From positions 204,996 to 256,883 of the forward strand of contig JABLUY010000008.1 of the NCBI GenBank assembly GCA_013306675.1: a stretch of DNA of 51,888 nt, written 5' to 3'. The position numbers and the translations under genes were made by a program. Source of the DNA: Thraustochytrium sp. TN22. Lineage: Eukaryota > Sar > Bigyra > Thraustochytrida > Thraustochytriidae. Below, piece by piece: positions 1-9,312 of this stretch; positions within the stretch are counted from its first letter, which is position 1; every line of letters starts with the position of its first letter. The notes beneath the pieces were generated by a model, which saw nothing but the letters and a program-made list of their open reading frames with translations, was not told the DNA's origin and ran no database searches.

Positions 1-270
1 GTGCGCACCGCCAAGGCCGGCCAGCTCAAGGAGCACCGCAAGGCCGAGCGCGCCTTCCTGGACAGCTTTCGCAAGGCCGCGGCTCAGTTGCAGACCGAGG
101 AGGCTACCGCCAAGGCTGATCGTGTGCTCAAGCCACTCATGGCGCAGTCGCGCGGCGCGCGGGTCACCGTGTCCATGCCAGAGCTCCGCACCTTTCTTGA
201 CGGCGATGCTTGTGCAGTATCCGCGCCGCATGTCCGCCGCGTCTGGGCCAGGTGCAAGGTCCAGGTCTAA
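1..270 (+). CDS. 3' end of an unrecognised gene, cut by the window edge
   Basis: An open frame runs from the first base to a TAA at 268-270 and gives 89 residues. The frame is already open at base 1 with no ATG near it, so this is the C-terminal part of a longer protein that starts outside the window. The first half (RTAKAGQLKEHRKAERAFL and onward) is rich in Lys, Arg, Glu and Ala and probably forms a charged helix. I recognise no domain. Codon use is GC3-rich like the firmly identified genes, which supports real coding. It could be the last exon of a spliced gene. Confidence 0.45.
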   Translation: MRTAKAGQLKEHRKAERAFLDSFRKAAAQLQTEEATAKADRVLKPLMAQSRGARVTVSMPELRTFLDGDACAVSAPHVRRVWARCKVQV

Positions 271-1155
271 GCCTAGCCAGCCTGAGCTAAGCCTCTAGCA
301 AGCTAGTTTGTGAGCTCGGGCTACTAGCTAGCTAGCTAGAGCTGGACACTCGCTCGAGAGAAGCCTTCTAGTAAGTAGATATGCGAAGCTGGACCCTCTT
401 TGGTAAGACTTGGTGTGCGGCTGCAGGAGCGATTTGAGGGAGGCTACTCTGACTGCCTCGGAGCTCAAGAGATGGTGCTCAAAAGATGCTGATCAAGCAT
501 GGAGCTGATCGAAGCCGAGGACCTTTCTTTGGGAGCGCCGACTGTAGCTCAGCTCCACAGGATGGTGACCACCATGCGCTGCAAACGATGATTTCAAAGG
601 TGGTTCCTGCACCCGCGAAGCCAGCTGTGCTGGTGCTCAGTGGCCCCAAAGGAAGCCATGTCGCGACCATGCCGGGGAGAGGTGGACCATGATATCACCT
701 CCACCTTGTTCCATAGCAGAGTCCGGGCTACTTCCTCCCGCCATTCACGGAAAGACAATGAAGAAAAGCAAATGGCCAAGACTGTCCAAGCAAAGCTATC
801 AAACCATTTGCCACAAAGACCGAACTGGACCATATCTCTTGTGTGTAGTTGTACGGCAACGCCTGAGCTATAAGGTATAGAACGCGTCGCGCGGCTCCAG
901 TCCCCGTCCGCAAGACAGACGCGGGCGAAGGCTTTTTGAGGCCCAGGTCGGCCCGGCTCCAGCTCAGCCAGTTCCAGGTCACCTGGCTCCGGCTAGGCCA
1001 CCTCCAGGTCTCCCGCTTCAGGCTCAGCCAGCTCCAGGGAACTCCTGGCTCCGGCTCAGTCGGCAGTCCCAGCGTGTTGGCCATCCCGCAGCGCGCTCCT
1101 ACACAGGGCCGCCGCGACCAAGGCCATCCGCAGTCGTACCAGACAGCAACTCCAT
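271..1155. other. intergenic, degenerate short repeats
   Basis: No gene is supported here. Around 950-1075 there is a degenerate direct repeat built on a GGCTCnnGCTCAGCCAGnTCCAGG-like unit. Short frames exist on both strands but none resembles a protein. The right end is the 3' flank of the ferredoxin gene. Confidence 0.5.
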
Positions 1156-1927
1156 TTACTGCATGTTGGCGACCTCTGATGGCAGCCGAACGACGATGCC
1201 GTCCATCTCCTTGGTGACAATGACCTGGCAGCCGAGGCGCGAGGTGTCCGTGAGGCCGAGGGCCAGGTCGAGCATGTCCTCCTCCTCCTCCTCAGGCTCC
1301 GGCAGGGTAGAGTAGACATCCTCGTCAAGGATGCAGCTGTGGACCGAGCGAGGCACGTGCAAGCATCACTGTTAGTTGGCTGTTCACCGATTCATGTCAT
1401 GTGATGCAGGGTTGCATGAACGTACTGGCAGGTCTGTGCAGGTCAACAAGGTGAGATGCGGATTCCCCATCGTAGACAGGGCGCGGGCGATTGATCGTCA
1501 GTGCGGGCGTGCCAGGAATATGACTTTCGCGGGTGGCGCGACGCGACTTACGGAGCAGGCCATCTCGCCGCCGCAGGCGCCCTCCATCTCGATATCGTGC
1601 TCGTGCGCAACCTCCAGGATGCTATCGCCGACCGCTGTGCCCGCCGCGCGCGTCTTCGTCAGCATCTCTCTCTTACTCCCTCTTTTGCTCTCTCTTGTTC
1701 GCTCTCGCGAGCTACGTACTGGCCTGGACGACCTCCTTGTCGCCGTCGGCGTCCATGAAGGTGATGGTGACCTTGTTGCTGAAGCCGCGCGTGGCGCCCA
1801 GGCCGCGCGCCGCCACCGCCACGGGCGCCTGCACGCGCGCCGCCGGGCGCGTGAGGCCCCTGGCCGCCGCCTCGGGCGCCAGGCGCCGCGCCTGCCGCGC
1901 CGCGCCACGGAGCGCGCTGCCGAGCAT
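1156..1927 (-). CDS. mitochondrial [2Fe-2S] ferredoxin (adrenodoxin/Yah1 type), four exons
   Basis: Exons on the minus strand are 1720-1927, about 1552-1667, 1426-1433 (8 nt) and 1156-1336, giving 170 aa. The protein starts with an Arg/Ala-rich mitochondrial presequence ([20 protein letters not shown]) and a likely cleavage area at RGFS. The fold begins at [12 protein letters not shown]. Exon 2 supplies Cys ligands one and two ([11 protein letters not shown]), the 8-nt exon supplies Thr-Cys and part of His, and exon 4 supplies the rest, including [18 protein letters not shown] with the fourth ligand. Together they give the family's CX5CX2C...C pattern. Family members carry electrons for mitochondrial Fe-S cluster assembly and haem/steroid monooxygenases. 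Donors are GTACGT, GTAAGT and GTACGT. The weakest point is the acceptor of exon 2, which lies in a purine-rich tract, so residues just after VVQA could differ. Upstream of the ATG is a CAG repeat. Confidence 0.9.
1426..1433 (-). other. 8-nt coding microexon of the ferredoxin gene
   Basis: On the minus strand this reads ACCTGCCA, preceded by ...GCACAG and followed by GTACGT. Joined to exon 2 (ending ATG GCC TGC TCC) and exon 4 (starting C TGC ATC CTT) it restores the frame and codes for S-T-C-H-C-I-L-D, where the family has ACSTCHxI. Without it the third cluster cysteine and the reading frame are both lost. The same GTACGT donor is used by exon 1 of this gene and by exon 4 of SPC3. Confidence 0.85.
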
Positions 1928-2616
1928 CCTCCCTTGCGCCTGTGCCTGCGTCTGCCTCTGCTGCTGCTGCTGCTGCTGCTGCTGCAAGTGCTGCTGCTGC
2001 TGCTCGCGCGCGACTCCGGTCTGCCGCGCGGCGCAGAACGCGGCGTAGTCGCGGGTCGACGCGGCGCCTCCCGCCTTCCCGGTGCAGGCAAGCGGTGGCG
2101 CCCGGATGCGCGCAACGCAAGGCGGCGACGCGCGCTTGCGACTTCACCCGAAAGGGCCGCGCGCCCTTGCCGCCGCGTGCCGCCACTTGCGCGCCGCCGC
2201 GCCGCCACTTGCGTGAAGTGCCGCACTGCCGCGGCCAGTCGCATCCGCGCCGCACACAGTGCCCGCTCCGCCGCCGCCGCGCGACTTCATCGCCTTCGCC
2301 CCGTCCCCGGGACCGCGGCGCTTTTGCCTTGCTGCCAGCCTGTGCAACTCACGTTAGGTACTCCAGCCTCTAGCTAGGCTTGTAAGGCCTAATGACGCTG
2401 GCCAACTGACAGTGGCCATGGATTCGTGGCACTTGGCAAGTCGAACTCACTGTCAACAACAAGGCTCGGCTCTGCCAGCCTCGCTGGTGCTTCGCCTGCA
2501 GCCGCGGCGCAGACCCGGTAGCGCGCGGCGGCGGCGGGGCGGCGGCGGCGGCGGCGCGGGCGCGCGCGCGCGGCTTTTCTTTCTGCCGTTCGGCGGCGCG
2601 GCGGCGCGCGGCCGCC
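1928..2616. promoter_or_regulatory. shared upstream region of the divergent ferredoxin and SelK genes
   Basis: These 689 bases separate two divergent start codons, so both promoters and 5' UTRs must lie here. It holds a CTG/CAG trinucleotide run near 1958-2004, in the ferredoxin 5' UTR, and very GC-rich CGG/GCG runs near 2520-2610 just before the SelK ATG. I see no clear TATA box. Confidence 0.45.
1958..2004. repeat. CTG/CAG trinucleotide repeat
   Basis: There are two runs of CTG interrupted by CAAGTG. The repeat lies in the 5' leader of the ferredoxin gene. The same triplet recurs as in-frame polyGln in the DEP/DUF639, LRR and cyclin genes of this window. Confidence 0.85.
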
Positions 2617-3273
2617 ATGGCGTACATCCAGGGCGGTGAGTGCGACGCGGGCCAGGCGGGCGGCGAGGGGCGAGCAGGAGGGGAGCCTGAGTGAGGGGGG
2701 GAGAGTGATGATGGGGAGGGAGGACTCGAAAGAACGAAGAGGCAGGGCGACGGCGAGCAGCCGAGGCGGGACCAAGGGACCGGGAGGCCGCGGCGGGGGC
2801 TTGCAGCGGAGCGCGGGGAGCAGCAAGGAGACTGACGAGGACCACACGCGCAGGGAGGGTGCAGGAGAAGCCCGGGATCGTGAAGCGCGTCACGGATGCC
2901 TTCTGGGAGCTGCTCAACATTATTCTGCTCTTGTAGGTGAGACGTCCACGCGCGGCGTGCACCGGCACGCGTGCTCGAACGAGCGACTGACGTTGTCCCG
3001 GGACGAATCTTTACGATCGATCACAGCTTTCGGACCATCTTCATGTCGGCGGACCAGCTCGAGGCGGAACGCAAGAGCCGTGGCCAGCGCCCCATGTTTA
3101 GGGGCTCCGGCTCGAGCAACTCGTACTATGGCGGTGGGGGCGGCGGCGGCAGCGGCGGCCCTGGTGGCTCCGGCGGGCGCCCGTCCGGGTCCAACATCCG
3201 CGGTATGAACGACCTCCAGCGCAATCGGCGACTCGGCGGCCTCCCCATGGGGGGCGGCGGCTGAGGCCGGTAA
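2617..3273 (+). CDS. SELENOK: selenoprotein K, with UGA read as selenocysteine
   Basis: Three exons (2617-2635, 2854-2932, 3027-3273) give 114 residues. The order matches SelK: a short lumenal start (MAYIQGG), one membrane segment (FWELLNIILLFFRTIF, spanning the exon 2/3 junction), then a basic Gly-rich cytosolic tail. The tail ends PMGGGG, then TGA at 3262-3264, then Gly-Arg and TAA at 3271-3273. A Sec followed by Gly-Arg at the extreme C terminus, after a Gly-rich tail, is the family's signature. SelK sits in the ER membrane, where it is linked to ERAD and to protein palmitoylation with DHHC6. Intron donors are GTGAGT and GTAGGT; a branch-like CTGAC lies before each acceptor. Splicing at GTAGGT avoids an in-frame TAG and yields ILLFFRT, close to the human VLFFKT. 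A candidate SECIS lies downstream. A gene caller that stops at TGA would lose the last three residues. Confidence 0.93.
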
Positions 3274-3724
3274 AGCGTCAGGTGCGACTTGGTCGTGCTC
3301 TGGCGCCGCGCTTACCTTCCCCTCGCGCTGCGTGCTTCATGTCATTCATGAGAAATGATGCACCGCGGCTGTGGATGCTTCACAGGCTCACACTGTGGCA
3401 GTCTGGCCGGCTCTGCTAGTGCGGGCCCATGCCGTGCCCGATTCGATGACGCCCCAAGCCCGAAAACCCCGCTGCAGGGGGTGGCTTGCTTGGGCTGACT
3501 ACGAGCCTTCATGTTTTCCCGCGAGATGTAAAAGACACCATTCCAATTTTTTTTAACCTGCACATTTGATATTGAATGCAAGAACGTCCCCTCCCTGGCA
3601 TGAGAATAGACGCCAAGTATGTCAGTCATCCGAGCAAGCATCGCGGGCCGCTCTGCTCGTTTTGGTGCTGGACTCGGCTCGGCTCGGCTCGATAGGCGAG
3701 CAAAGATGCCAGGCTCGTCTCGCT
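3274..3724. other. 3' UTRs of two convergent genes
   Basis: Between the SelK stop and the stop of the opposite gene at 3725. It contains the candidate SECIS and, near 3546-3554, a T-run that may belong to a polyadenylation region. No further gene is seen. Confidence 0.5.
3440..3506 (+). promoter_or_regulatory. candidate SECIS element in the SelK 3' UTR
   Basis: About 180 nt after the Sec codon there is ATGA (3446-3449). Thirteen bases later comes AAAA (3463-3466), then a CCCC/GGGG mini-stem with a short loop (3467-3481), and the 3' arm ends in TGA (3496-3498). Bases 3451-3459 can pair with 3488-3495 (GCCC with GGGC, AAGC with GCTT, one bulged C). The spacing fits a form II SECIS: the ATGA/TGA quartet, a helix, unpaired adenines, and a small apical helix. 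The pairing was done by eye. The TCG before ATGA can pair with CGA after a 3-nt gap on the other side as the basal helix. Confidence 0.65.
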
Positions 3725-4519
3725 TCACTCAATATCTGGCAGGGCACCCAAGAGATCCTGCAGCACATCCTGAAGCCCAGCCTGCAGCGTCTGGCACATG
3801 CGCAGCGCGTTCGTGTCGCGCAGCCGTATCGACTCGCTGAGCAGGCGGTTGAGCGCCCCACCGAGACTCGACTTGAGCAGCGCCTCGCACCGAAAGACAC
3901 GGCGGTCGTCTGCGTCCTCACTGAGCTCCCTCAGGCGCCACATGTTGTCGGCATCCTTGAGAAGAATCTTGGCGCCCTTGCGTGCTCCGTGCTGAAGCAC
4001 GCCAATGGCGTCCGCGAGGCGCACGTCGATGCTGCGCGTGCGCTCGCGGCGAATAGCGCGCGCCTGCATGAGCGCGCCCACCAGGACGGCCTCGGCAGCA
4101 GATGGGGCCGGCGCCTGCGGTCGCGGGCGCTCCGCGTCGAGAGCCTCCTGGCCCGCCACGCTTGGCGTGGGGATGTCGGCGCCGTGCGGACTCGCCTTGC
4201 CGCGAAAGTCCATGGCGCGCTGTGCCGCCACGCAGGCCGCCGTGCGGTGAGTCAGGCCACCGAGGGTCGCAAAGTCCCACCCCGGCTCCAACTTGCCCGC
4301 GCTGCAGCCCTGATACGTCTTGCGCAGCTCCTCGGGCAGGCCCTGCGTGCGGCGGCGCTCCTCCTTCTCGGAGCGCTTGCGCCGCGCGCTCGCGCCGCGC
4401 CGCGCATTCTTCTCTGCTCCGCCCTCCACGCCCGTGTACATTTTCAGGAGTGCCTCGTCTTCATCGCTCGCGGCCATTGCGCCCTGCGCCCGGCCCGCGC
4501 CTGCCGCTGCCGCCGCCAT
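3725..4519 (-). CDS. hypothetical protein, 264 aa, basic and helical
   Basis: I chose the ATG at 4519 (MAAAAAGAGRAQGAM), before the acidic DEDEALLKMYTG stretch; the frame stays open to 4702 but that part looks non-coding. After residue 30 comes a strongly basic helix (EKNARRGASARRKRSEKEER), then a less ordered Pro/Ala region. A well-formed helical C-terminal third carries RLADAIGVLQHGARKGAKILL and ends LLGALPDIE. The frame is long and its composition protein-like, so I believe the gene, but I recognise no family. The basic KRSEKEERRR cluster could be a nuclear signal. It is convergent with SelK. Confidence 0.55.
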   Translation of the reverse strand: MAAAAAGAGRAQGAMAASDEDEALLKMYTGVEGGAEKNARRGASARRKRSEKEERRRTQGLPEELRKTYQGCSAGKLEPGWDFATLGGLTHRTAACVAAQRAMDFRGKASPHGADIPTPSVAGQEALDAERPRPQAPAPSAAEAVLVGALMQARAIRRERTRSIDVRLADAIGVLQHGARKGAKILLKDADNMWRLRELSEDADDRRVFRCEALLKSSLGGALNRLLSESIRLRDTNALRMCQTLQAGLQDVLQDLLGALPDIE

Positions 4520-5455
4520 TGCATGCTCCGCCGCGCTCTGCCTGCGGCCCTGCCCTTGCCGCGTTCGCTCACGAGACGTGAGCACCAACGGGGCGCCACA
4601 TTGCCTGGCCGGATAAGTGCGCTCGTGATCGCAGGCTGAGGACCCTCCCTTCACAGTGACCGCGCCCATGCCAGCATCAGCAATGGCAACAAGCCTTTGC
4701 ACACCTGCCGTGTCACTAAGAGTGACTCATGACCTTGGCCGGCTCCGTCCGGGGCCCGCCGCCGCGGCTCCGTCACGGTGGGCTTCGTCCAAGAAAAGCT
4801 GCCTGGCTGCTTGGCTGCAGTGCCTGCCTGGCTGCCTGCAGTGCCTGGCGCTGCAGCGGTGCAGGCGGTCAGTTAGTATCTGACAGACACTGTGGCTGGA
4901 CGGGCAGCCTCGCCGCTCTTTCGCCACGTAGCCAAGGCCTCGTCAAGCAAGCTCTCAAGCTCAGCTGCCGCCGTCACGGTCAGCAAGTTGTCATCCTGGC
5001 CAGTCACGCGTCATCTCGGCTTGTGCCAGTGGGCTACGAGCCTCAAGTTCTGCGCGAACTTACTTACAACAAGCATCAACGATGAGTGGCCGCCGCCGCC
5101 CGCCGCCGCCGCGACCGTGGGCGCAGCCACACGAGCGAGGTCCCCGGCGCGAGTAACAGCAACTCGGCACCCGACTCGGACTCGGACCCGGAGCCAGCCT
5201 CTCTCAGGCTCATCAGTCACGACTCACGAGCCGAGCCGAGCCTCGTCACGGTCCCGTCACGCGGCGAGCAGACGCGGCCAGCCGGCCAGGCCAGGTCTGC
5301 CGCTGCCGGCCGCGGCGGCGGGCAGGCGCGCGGGCGCGCGGTAGCAGACGGCAGCAGCGGTGACGGCTGTGCGCAGCTGCGTTGCGTTGTGCATTAGTAG
5401 CTCAGGAATTGCCCTTGCACAAGGCTTGCAGGGCGCCGGCGCGCGCCGGCAGCTG
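4520..5455. other. intergenic, upstream of two divergent genes
   Basis: This is the 5' flank of both the unknown minus-strand gene and the VTT-domain gene. It shows repeated TGCCTGGCTGCCTGCAG-like units near 4800-4865. An upstream exon of the plus-strand gene cannot be excluded, but I found none with a convincing splice pair. Confidence 0.4.
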
Positions 5456-6463
5456 ATGAGCAGCCAGTACCCGACCACGGCGGCGCCAGAGCGCGGCGCA
5501 AGGTTGATGCACAAGGCGCAGGCGCGGGCGGCAGGCACGAGCGCGAGCGCGAACGCGAGCGCGCCGGCATGGTGGCAGACTAGCGCCAGGGCGGCGCAGC
5601 AGGCCGTGACGGTGGTGTTGCCGCTGCTCGTGGGCGTGGTAGCGCCTCTCGTGGTGCTGCAGCCCCTGCTCGGCCCGGTCGTGGAAAGGGCCGCGGCGCT
5701 CTCGTCGCTCGGGGCCAGCGCCGCGGCTAATCTGCGCTTCGTGATGCTCACCGCCGTGGTGTCCATGGTGCCGGGCTTCCCGGTGCTCACGATTGTCGTC
5801 TCGCTCGGCTCGCTCCTGCCCTTCGCGGAGGCACTGCTGCTCGGCACATGTACGCGGCAGCTCGCCGCCTGCCTCAGCTTCCTCGTGGGCCGCCTGTTCC
5901 TGCGCGCGCAGCGCAGTGCCATAGCGCGCCGCTTTCCGCTGCTGGCCACGCTCGAGCGCATGGCTGCGCGCCACCCTTGGCGTGTCACGCTGCTCTCGCG
6001 CTTCATCATGGTGCCAGAGCAGCTCAAGAACTACGTTTTTGGCGCCTTCGCCGTGCCCTCGGCGACCTTCTTTTGCATGGCGCTCCTCGGCGACATCCAG
6101 GGCACGCTCTTCGCCGTCCTAGTTGGCTCCCTCTCTGAGGTTGGCCAGTTCGCCGAACTCGACCTCGACGCCGCCGATGCGCTCTCCCTGCGCCGCGCCA
6201 TGAGCGTGCTGGGCATGCTGGCCTCGCTCGCGCTCATGACCATCGCCTCTCTGCAGGCGCGCCACCTCCACGCGCGCTTCTCCGACTCACGTGGTGGGCC
6301 GGTCGCCGCAGCGCCCAAGACACGGATCAGTCCTGAGGCGGCCTGGGGTCTGCACCTCAAGTTGGAGGCTCCGTCACGCCAGCGTGCCAACAGCGACCTC
6401 CACGGTGCCGCTTCACCGCGCCATCGTCTGCGCCGCCATTCGCTACTCCACGGTCTCGTCTGA
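5456..6463 (+). CDS. TVP38/TMEM64-family membrane protein (VTT/SNARE-associated domain)
   Basis: 335 aa from the ATG at 5456; the frame is open further upstream without another ATG. Hydrophobic segments include VVLPLLVGVVAPLVVLQPLL, the stretch around LRFVMLTAVVSMVPGFPVLT, and FFCMALLGDIQGTLFAVLV. The core VTT signature is visible: a cytosolic loop (ARRFPLLATLERMAARHPWR) followed by LLSRFIMVPEQLKNYVFG, where the family has a LLR...P.....NY..G pattern. VTT proteins (Tvp38, TMEM64, VMP1, TMEM41B) act in Golgi/ER membranes, and several members are phospholipid scramblases. The tail after about residue 270 is basic and probably cytosolic. No intron is needed. Confidence 0.8.
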   Translation: MSSQYPTTAAPERGARLMHKAQARAAGTSASANASAPAWWQTSARAAQQAVTVVLPLLVGVVAPLVVLQPLLGPVVERAAALSSLGASAAANLRFVMLTAVVSMVPGFPVLTIVVSLGSLLPFAEALLLGTCTRQLAACLSFLVGRLFLRAQRSAIARRFPLLATLERMAARHPWRVTLLSRFIMVPEQLKNYVFGAFAVPSATFFCMALLGDIQGTLFAVLVGSLSEVGQFAELDLDAADALSLRRAMSVLGMLASLALMTIASLQARHLHARFSDSRGGPVAAAPKTRISPEAAWGLHLKLEAPSRQRANSDLHGAASPRHRLRRHSLLHGLV

Positions 6464-6663
6464 GCACACAAGCGAGAGCGAGCTGTCCTGCGCTGCCCGT
6501 CTGACTATGTACCCTGAGCTTATCGCACGAGGCCTCGCGCACGTGGTTATTAAGTTATCAAGTTGTCATCGACTTTGAATTCCAACTCTGCTGCTGCAAC
6601 TAAACTTTTAATTAAGAGCAAGAGTCTCGCTCTCGTGCTGTGCTCAGTCAGTTGTAGGTTACT

Positions 6664-6681
6664 GGTCCACCCAGGTGGACC
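6664..6681. promoter_or_regulatory. perfect palindrome GGTCCACC-CA-GGTGGACC
   Basis: An 8-bp inverted repeat with a 2-bp spacer that contains a CAGGTG core. A second, longer palindrome with the same CACC/GGTG arms lies 175 bp further on, which makes a protein-binding role plausible. Confidence 0.4.
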
Positions 6682-6855
6682 TTGCTTGGAGAGGCGCATC
6701 ACTGACAGTGAGTGTTGAGGCGTGTTGCGAGATCGATCACCACGACTTGCTGCGCCATCATTGCAGCCTCAAATTGCTTGTCTTGCCCTCATTGATGGCT
6801 ACAACTCGCGCCACCACAGTCGCGCCAGGCGCTTGGGCTGCCTTGGCGGCACCTT

Positions 6856-6880
6856 GTACCACCTGGCAGCCAGGTGGTAC
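6856..6880. promoter_or_regulatory. perfect 12-bp inverted repeat with a 1-bp spacer
   Basis: GTACCACCTGGC, A, GCCAGGTGGTAC. It contains both CACCTG and CAGGTG, an E-box-type sequence. It lies 400 bp before the start of the 1666-aa gene. It could be a transcription-factor site or an RNA hairpin in a long 5' leader. Confidence 0.5.
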
Positions 6881-7278
6881 CACCCCATCACCAGCAGCAA
6901 GGCTGCACGCAGGACTCGGCGGCCCGCGGCGCCCCCCGGCCCCCCCCCCTCGGACAGCGCCACGGACTTGCAAAACCCGCACGCGCCGCCCGACAGCACG
7001 CGGCCGGGCGCGGACGCGCGGCGCGGCGCGGCCGCGCGCGGCGCGCCGGCGCGGCGCGGCGCGGCGCGGCGCAGCGCGGCGCAGCGCAGCGCAGCGCAGC
7101 GGGCGCAGCGGCGCAGTGCGGCGGCGACGGCGACCGTGACGAGCGAGGGCCGGGACCTCTTCTTCAATAGCAGTAGCAGCGGCAGCAAGAGCTGCAGCAG
7201 CAAGCAAGGAGCAGCAAGAGCAGCAAGAGCAGCAGGAGTTACAGCAGGAGCAGCAGGAGCTTCTGCTGCTGCAGCAAC

Positions 7279-7338
7279 ATGGAGGGTCTCGGGCTGGAGG
7301 TTCGGCTGCAGCAGCATCTACTTGAGCAGGAGCATCAT

Positions 7339-7384
<46 letters not shown>

Positions 7385-9281
7385 GAGGCCAGGCGGAGTA
7401 TGGAGACGTGGCAACTTCGTCGAGCCCGCCGAGCTCGCCGAGCTCGCCTCACACGCACATGACGGCTGGCCTGGCCACAGCGGCCATCATGACCGGGCGA
7501 GTCCCCTCGTCGAGCACGAGCATGGGTGCGAGCGCGCCAAGCGGGCGCTGGATTTTGCGTGGGAGGCCGGCCACGGTGACCGGAGCCACGGTGTGGCCGG
7601 CAGGGCTCCCACTGCTGCACCCGGAGCAAACGCTGCGCCTGCTCAATGAACATATGCAGAAGCGCACCATCAAAAACTTCGTCCACTCGTACGAGAACTG
7701 CTTCACAGGCGAGGACGTTATCGAGCGCCTGGTCGCAGACCGCGGCTGCGAGGCGCTCCGCACGCACGCTGCCGTGGTGCTGGAATACTTGGACAACTGC
7801 GGCGTGCTGGCGCCCGTAGGCCACGGCAAGAAGTTCAAGTCCTGGACACAGCGACTCTTCCGCACCAACGACCCGGCCACGCTGCCGTATAACCTAGGCG
7901 CCGTCTTTGTGCACATTGACCGCGCCGACGGCCTTATCGCCGAAAGCATCGCCGGCACCTCTAGCCCGTCCGCCGAGGTGCGTCTTGGCGACCTCAAGAT
8001 GTCCACGCAGATCGTGCGCCGCGACCTCAACCCGGTCTGGAATACGTGCTTCGTGTTTTTCGTGCGTTTCGAGCGTGTGTCCGGCCGCAAGCCGCACCCA
8101 GAGGCGCGCGAGCGCCCGGCCTCGCTACCCCGCTCCGCCGGGCCCGAGGCCGCGCGCATCGCTCTCGAATCGCAGCAATTCTCTAGCAGCGCTAGCAGCC
8201 TAGGAGCGAGCGCCAGCGCCAGCGACCTGGATGCCAGCGTGAATGGCCTAGACGCCGGCGAGAGCAGCCAGTCGCTTCTGCTCGGCGCTGCGGCCGCGGG
8301 TGCGCGGCCGCCACCGCCGCCGTCGAGCCCTTCGCAGGCGGTGAAGCGCACGGAGCTCGGCGTCAGCATCGAGGTCTTCGCGCACCGCACCACGCGCGGC
8401 CGCACCGGCATCGGCCGCAGCTCCTCGGTCCTGCTGCGGTCCGTGCCGGCGCAGCGCAAGTCGGTCAGCCAGCTCTCCAGCGTGCAGACTCTGGTCTTCA
8501 GCCTGCACCGGACCCGGTACAAGGACAAGAATGTCTTTCTCGCGGCACGCACCGGCTTCCGCCAGGGCAGGCGGAGCGTCGATTCCATCGAGGACACCCA
8601 GGCCGATAGTGGCAAGGTGACCCGCCGGCGTGGCGCGCGGCGACACGCGCGCTTCGAGGATCTCCACAACGGAGACGCCCATGAGCTGTCCGTAAGCAGC
8701 GGCCTGCGCGGTCTCTCGGACATCGACTCCGACGAAGAGTCCGACGACGCGGACGCCATCATGGACGACGTGCCGCTTGGCGCTAGCGGCTCCATGTCCG
8801 GACTCGCCAGCCCGGACAGCATCAGCGAGTTGCCCGGCCACGGCCTGCCGCGCGGCGTTTTCCCGGCCGACCAGGGCTGCTACGCGCCTGGCTACGACGA
8901 GGTCGTCGTCGACGACCATGACGACGACGACGACGATGGCCAACTCCCGGACCTGGTCGACCCCTTGAGGCCGAGGCTCTCGCCCCAGTCGAGCGACGCC
9001 AGTCTCCTGCCCGGTACTCAGCTCGTCGCCGTCTCTGAAAAGGCGACGAAGCTGCCCAGTGTCATCCGGGAGCGGCCGGCCGGCGATTTCATCATCAATG
9101 GAGCCAACGGGCGCCCGTACACGAATAGCAAGCTCGGCCAGGTGGGCGTGCGCCTCGCCTGGATGCAGCTCATCCCGGAACCAACTTCGCCCGCGCTTGC
9201 ATCGCCCAGCCCTCGCGCTCTTCGCCGCGCCGCAACAGAGGTTGTAGCGGAGGCGTCGACGCTGGCCACCGGCGTTTCCAT

Positions 9282-9312
<31 letters not shown>

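Larger units (their letters stand above)
6464..7278. promoter_or_regulatory. upstream region of the DEP-C2-DUF639 gene, with two perfect palindromes
   Basis: These 815 bases contain two palindromes (6664-6681 and 6856-6880), an extremely GC-rich block of GCGGC/GCAGC units at 7020-7110, and CAG-rich sequence from 7160 to the ATG. The left part is the 3' flank of the VTT gene; TTAATTAAG at 6609 may be part of its poly(A) region. Confidence 0.4.

Noticed and set aside
1546-1551. Direct splicing of ferredoxin exon 2 to exon 4
   Set aside because: The phases do not match and Thr-Cys-His would be missing; the 8-nt exon solves both.
2636-2853. Continuous 190-residue frame through SelK intron 1
   Set aside because: It runs through GT-AG-bounded low-complexity DNA in a phase other than SelK; the spliced product matches SelK at every segment.
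3262-3264. TGA as an ordinary stop of a 97-residue protein
   Set aside because: The Gly-Arg-stop directly after it, the Gly-rich context and the downstream hairpin fit selenocysteine recoding much better.
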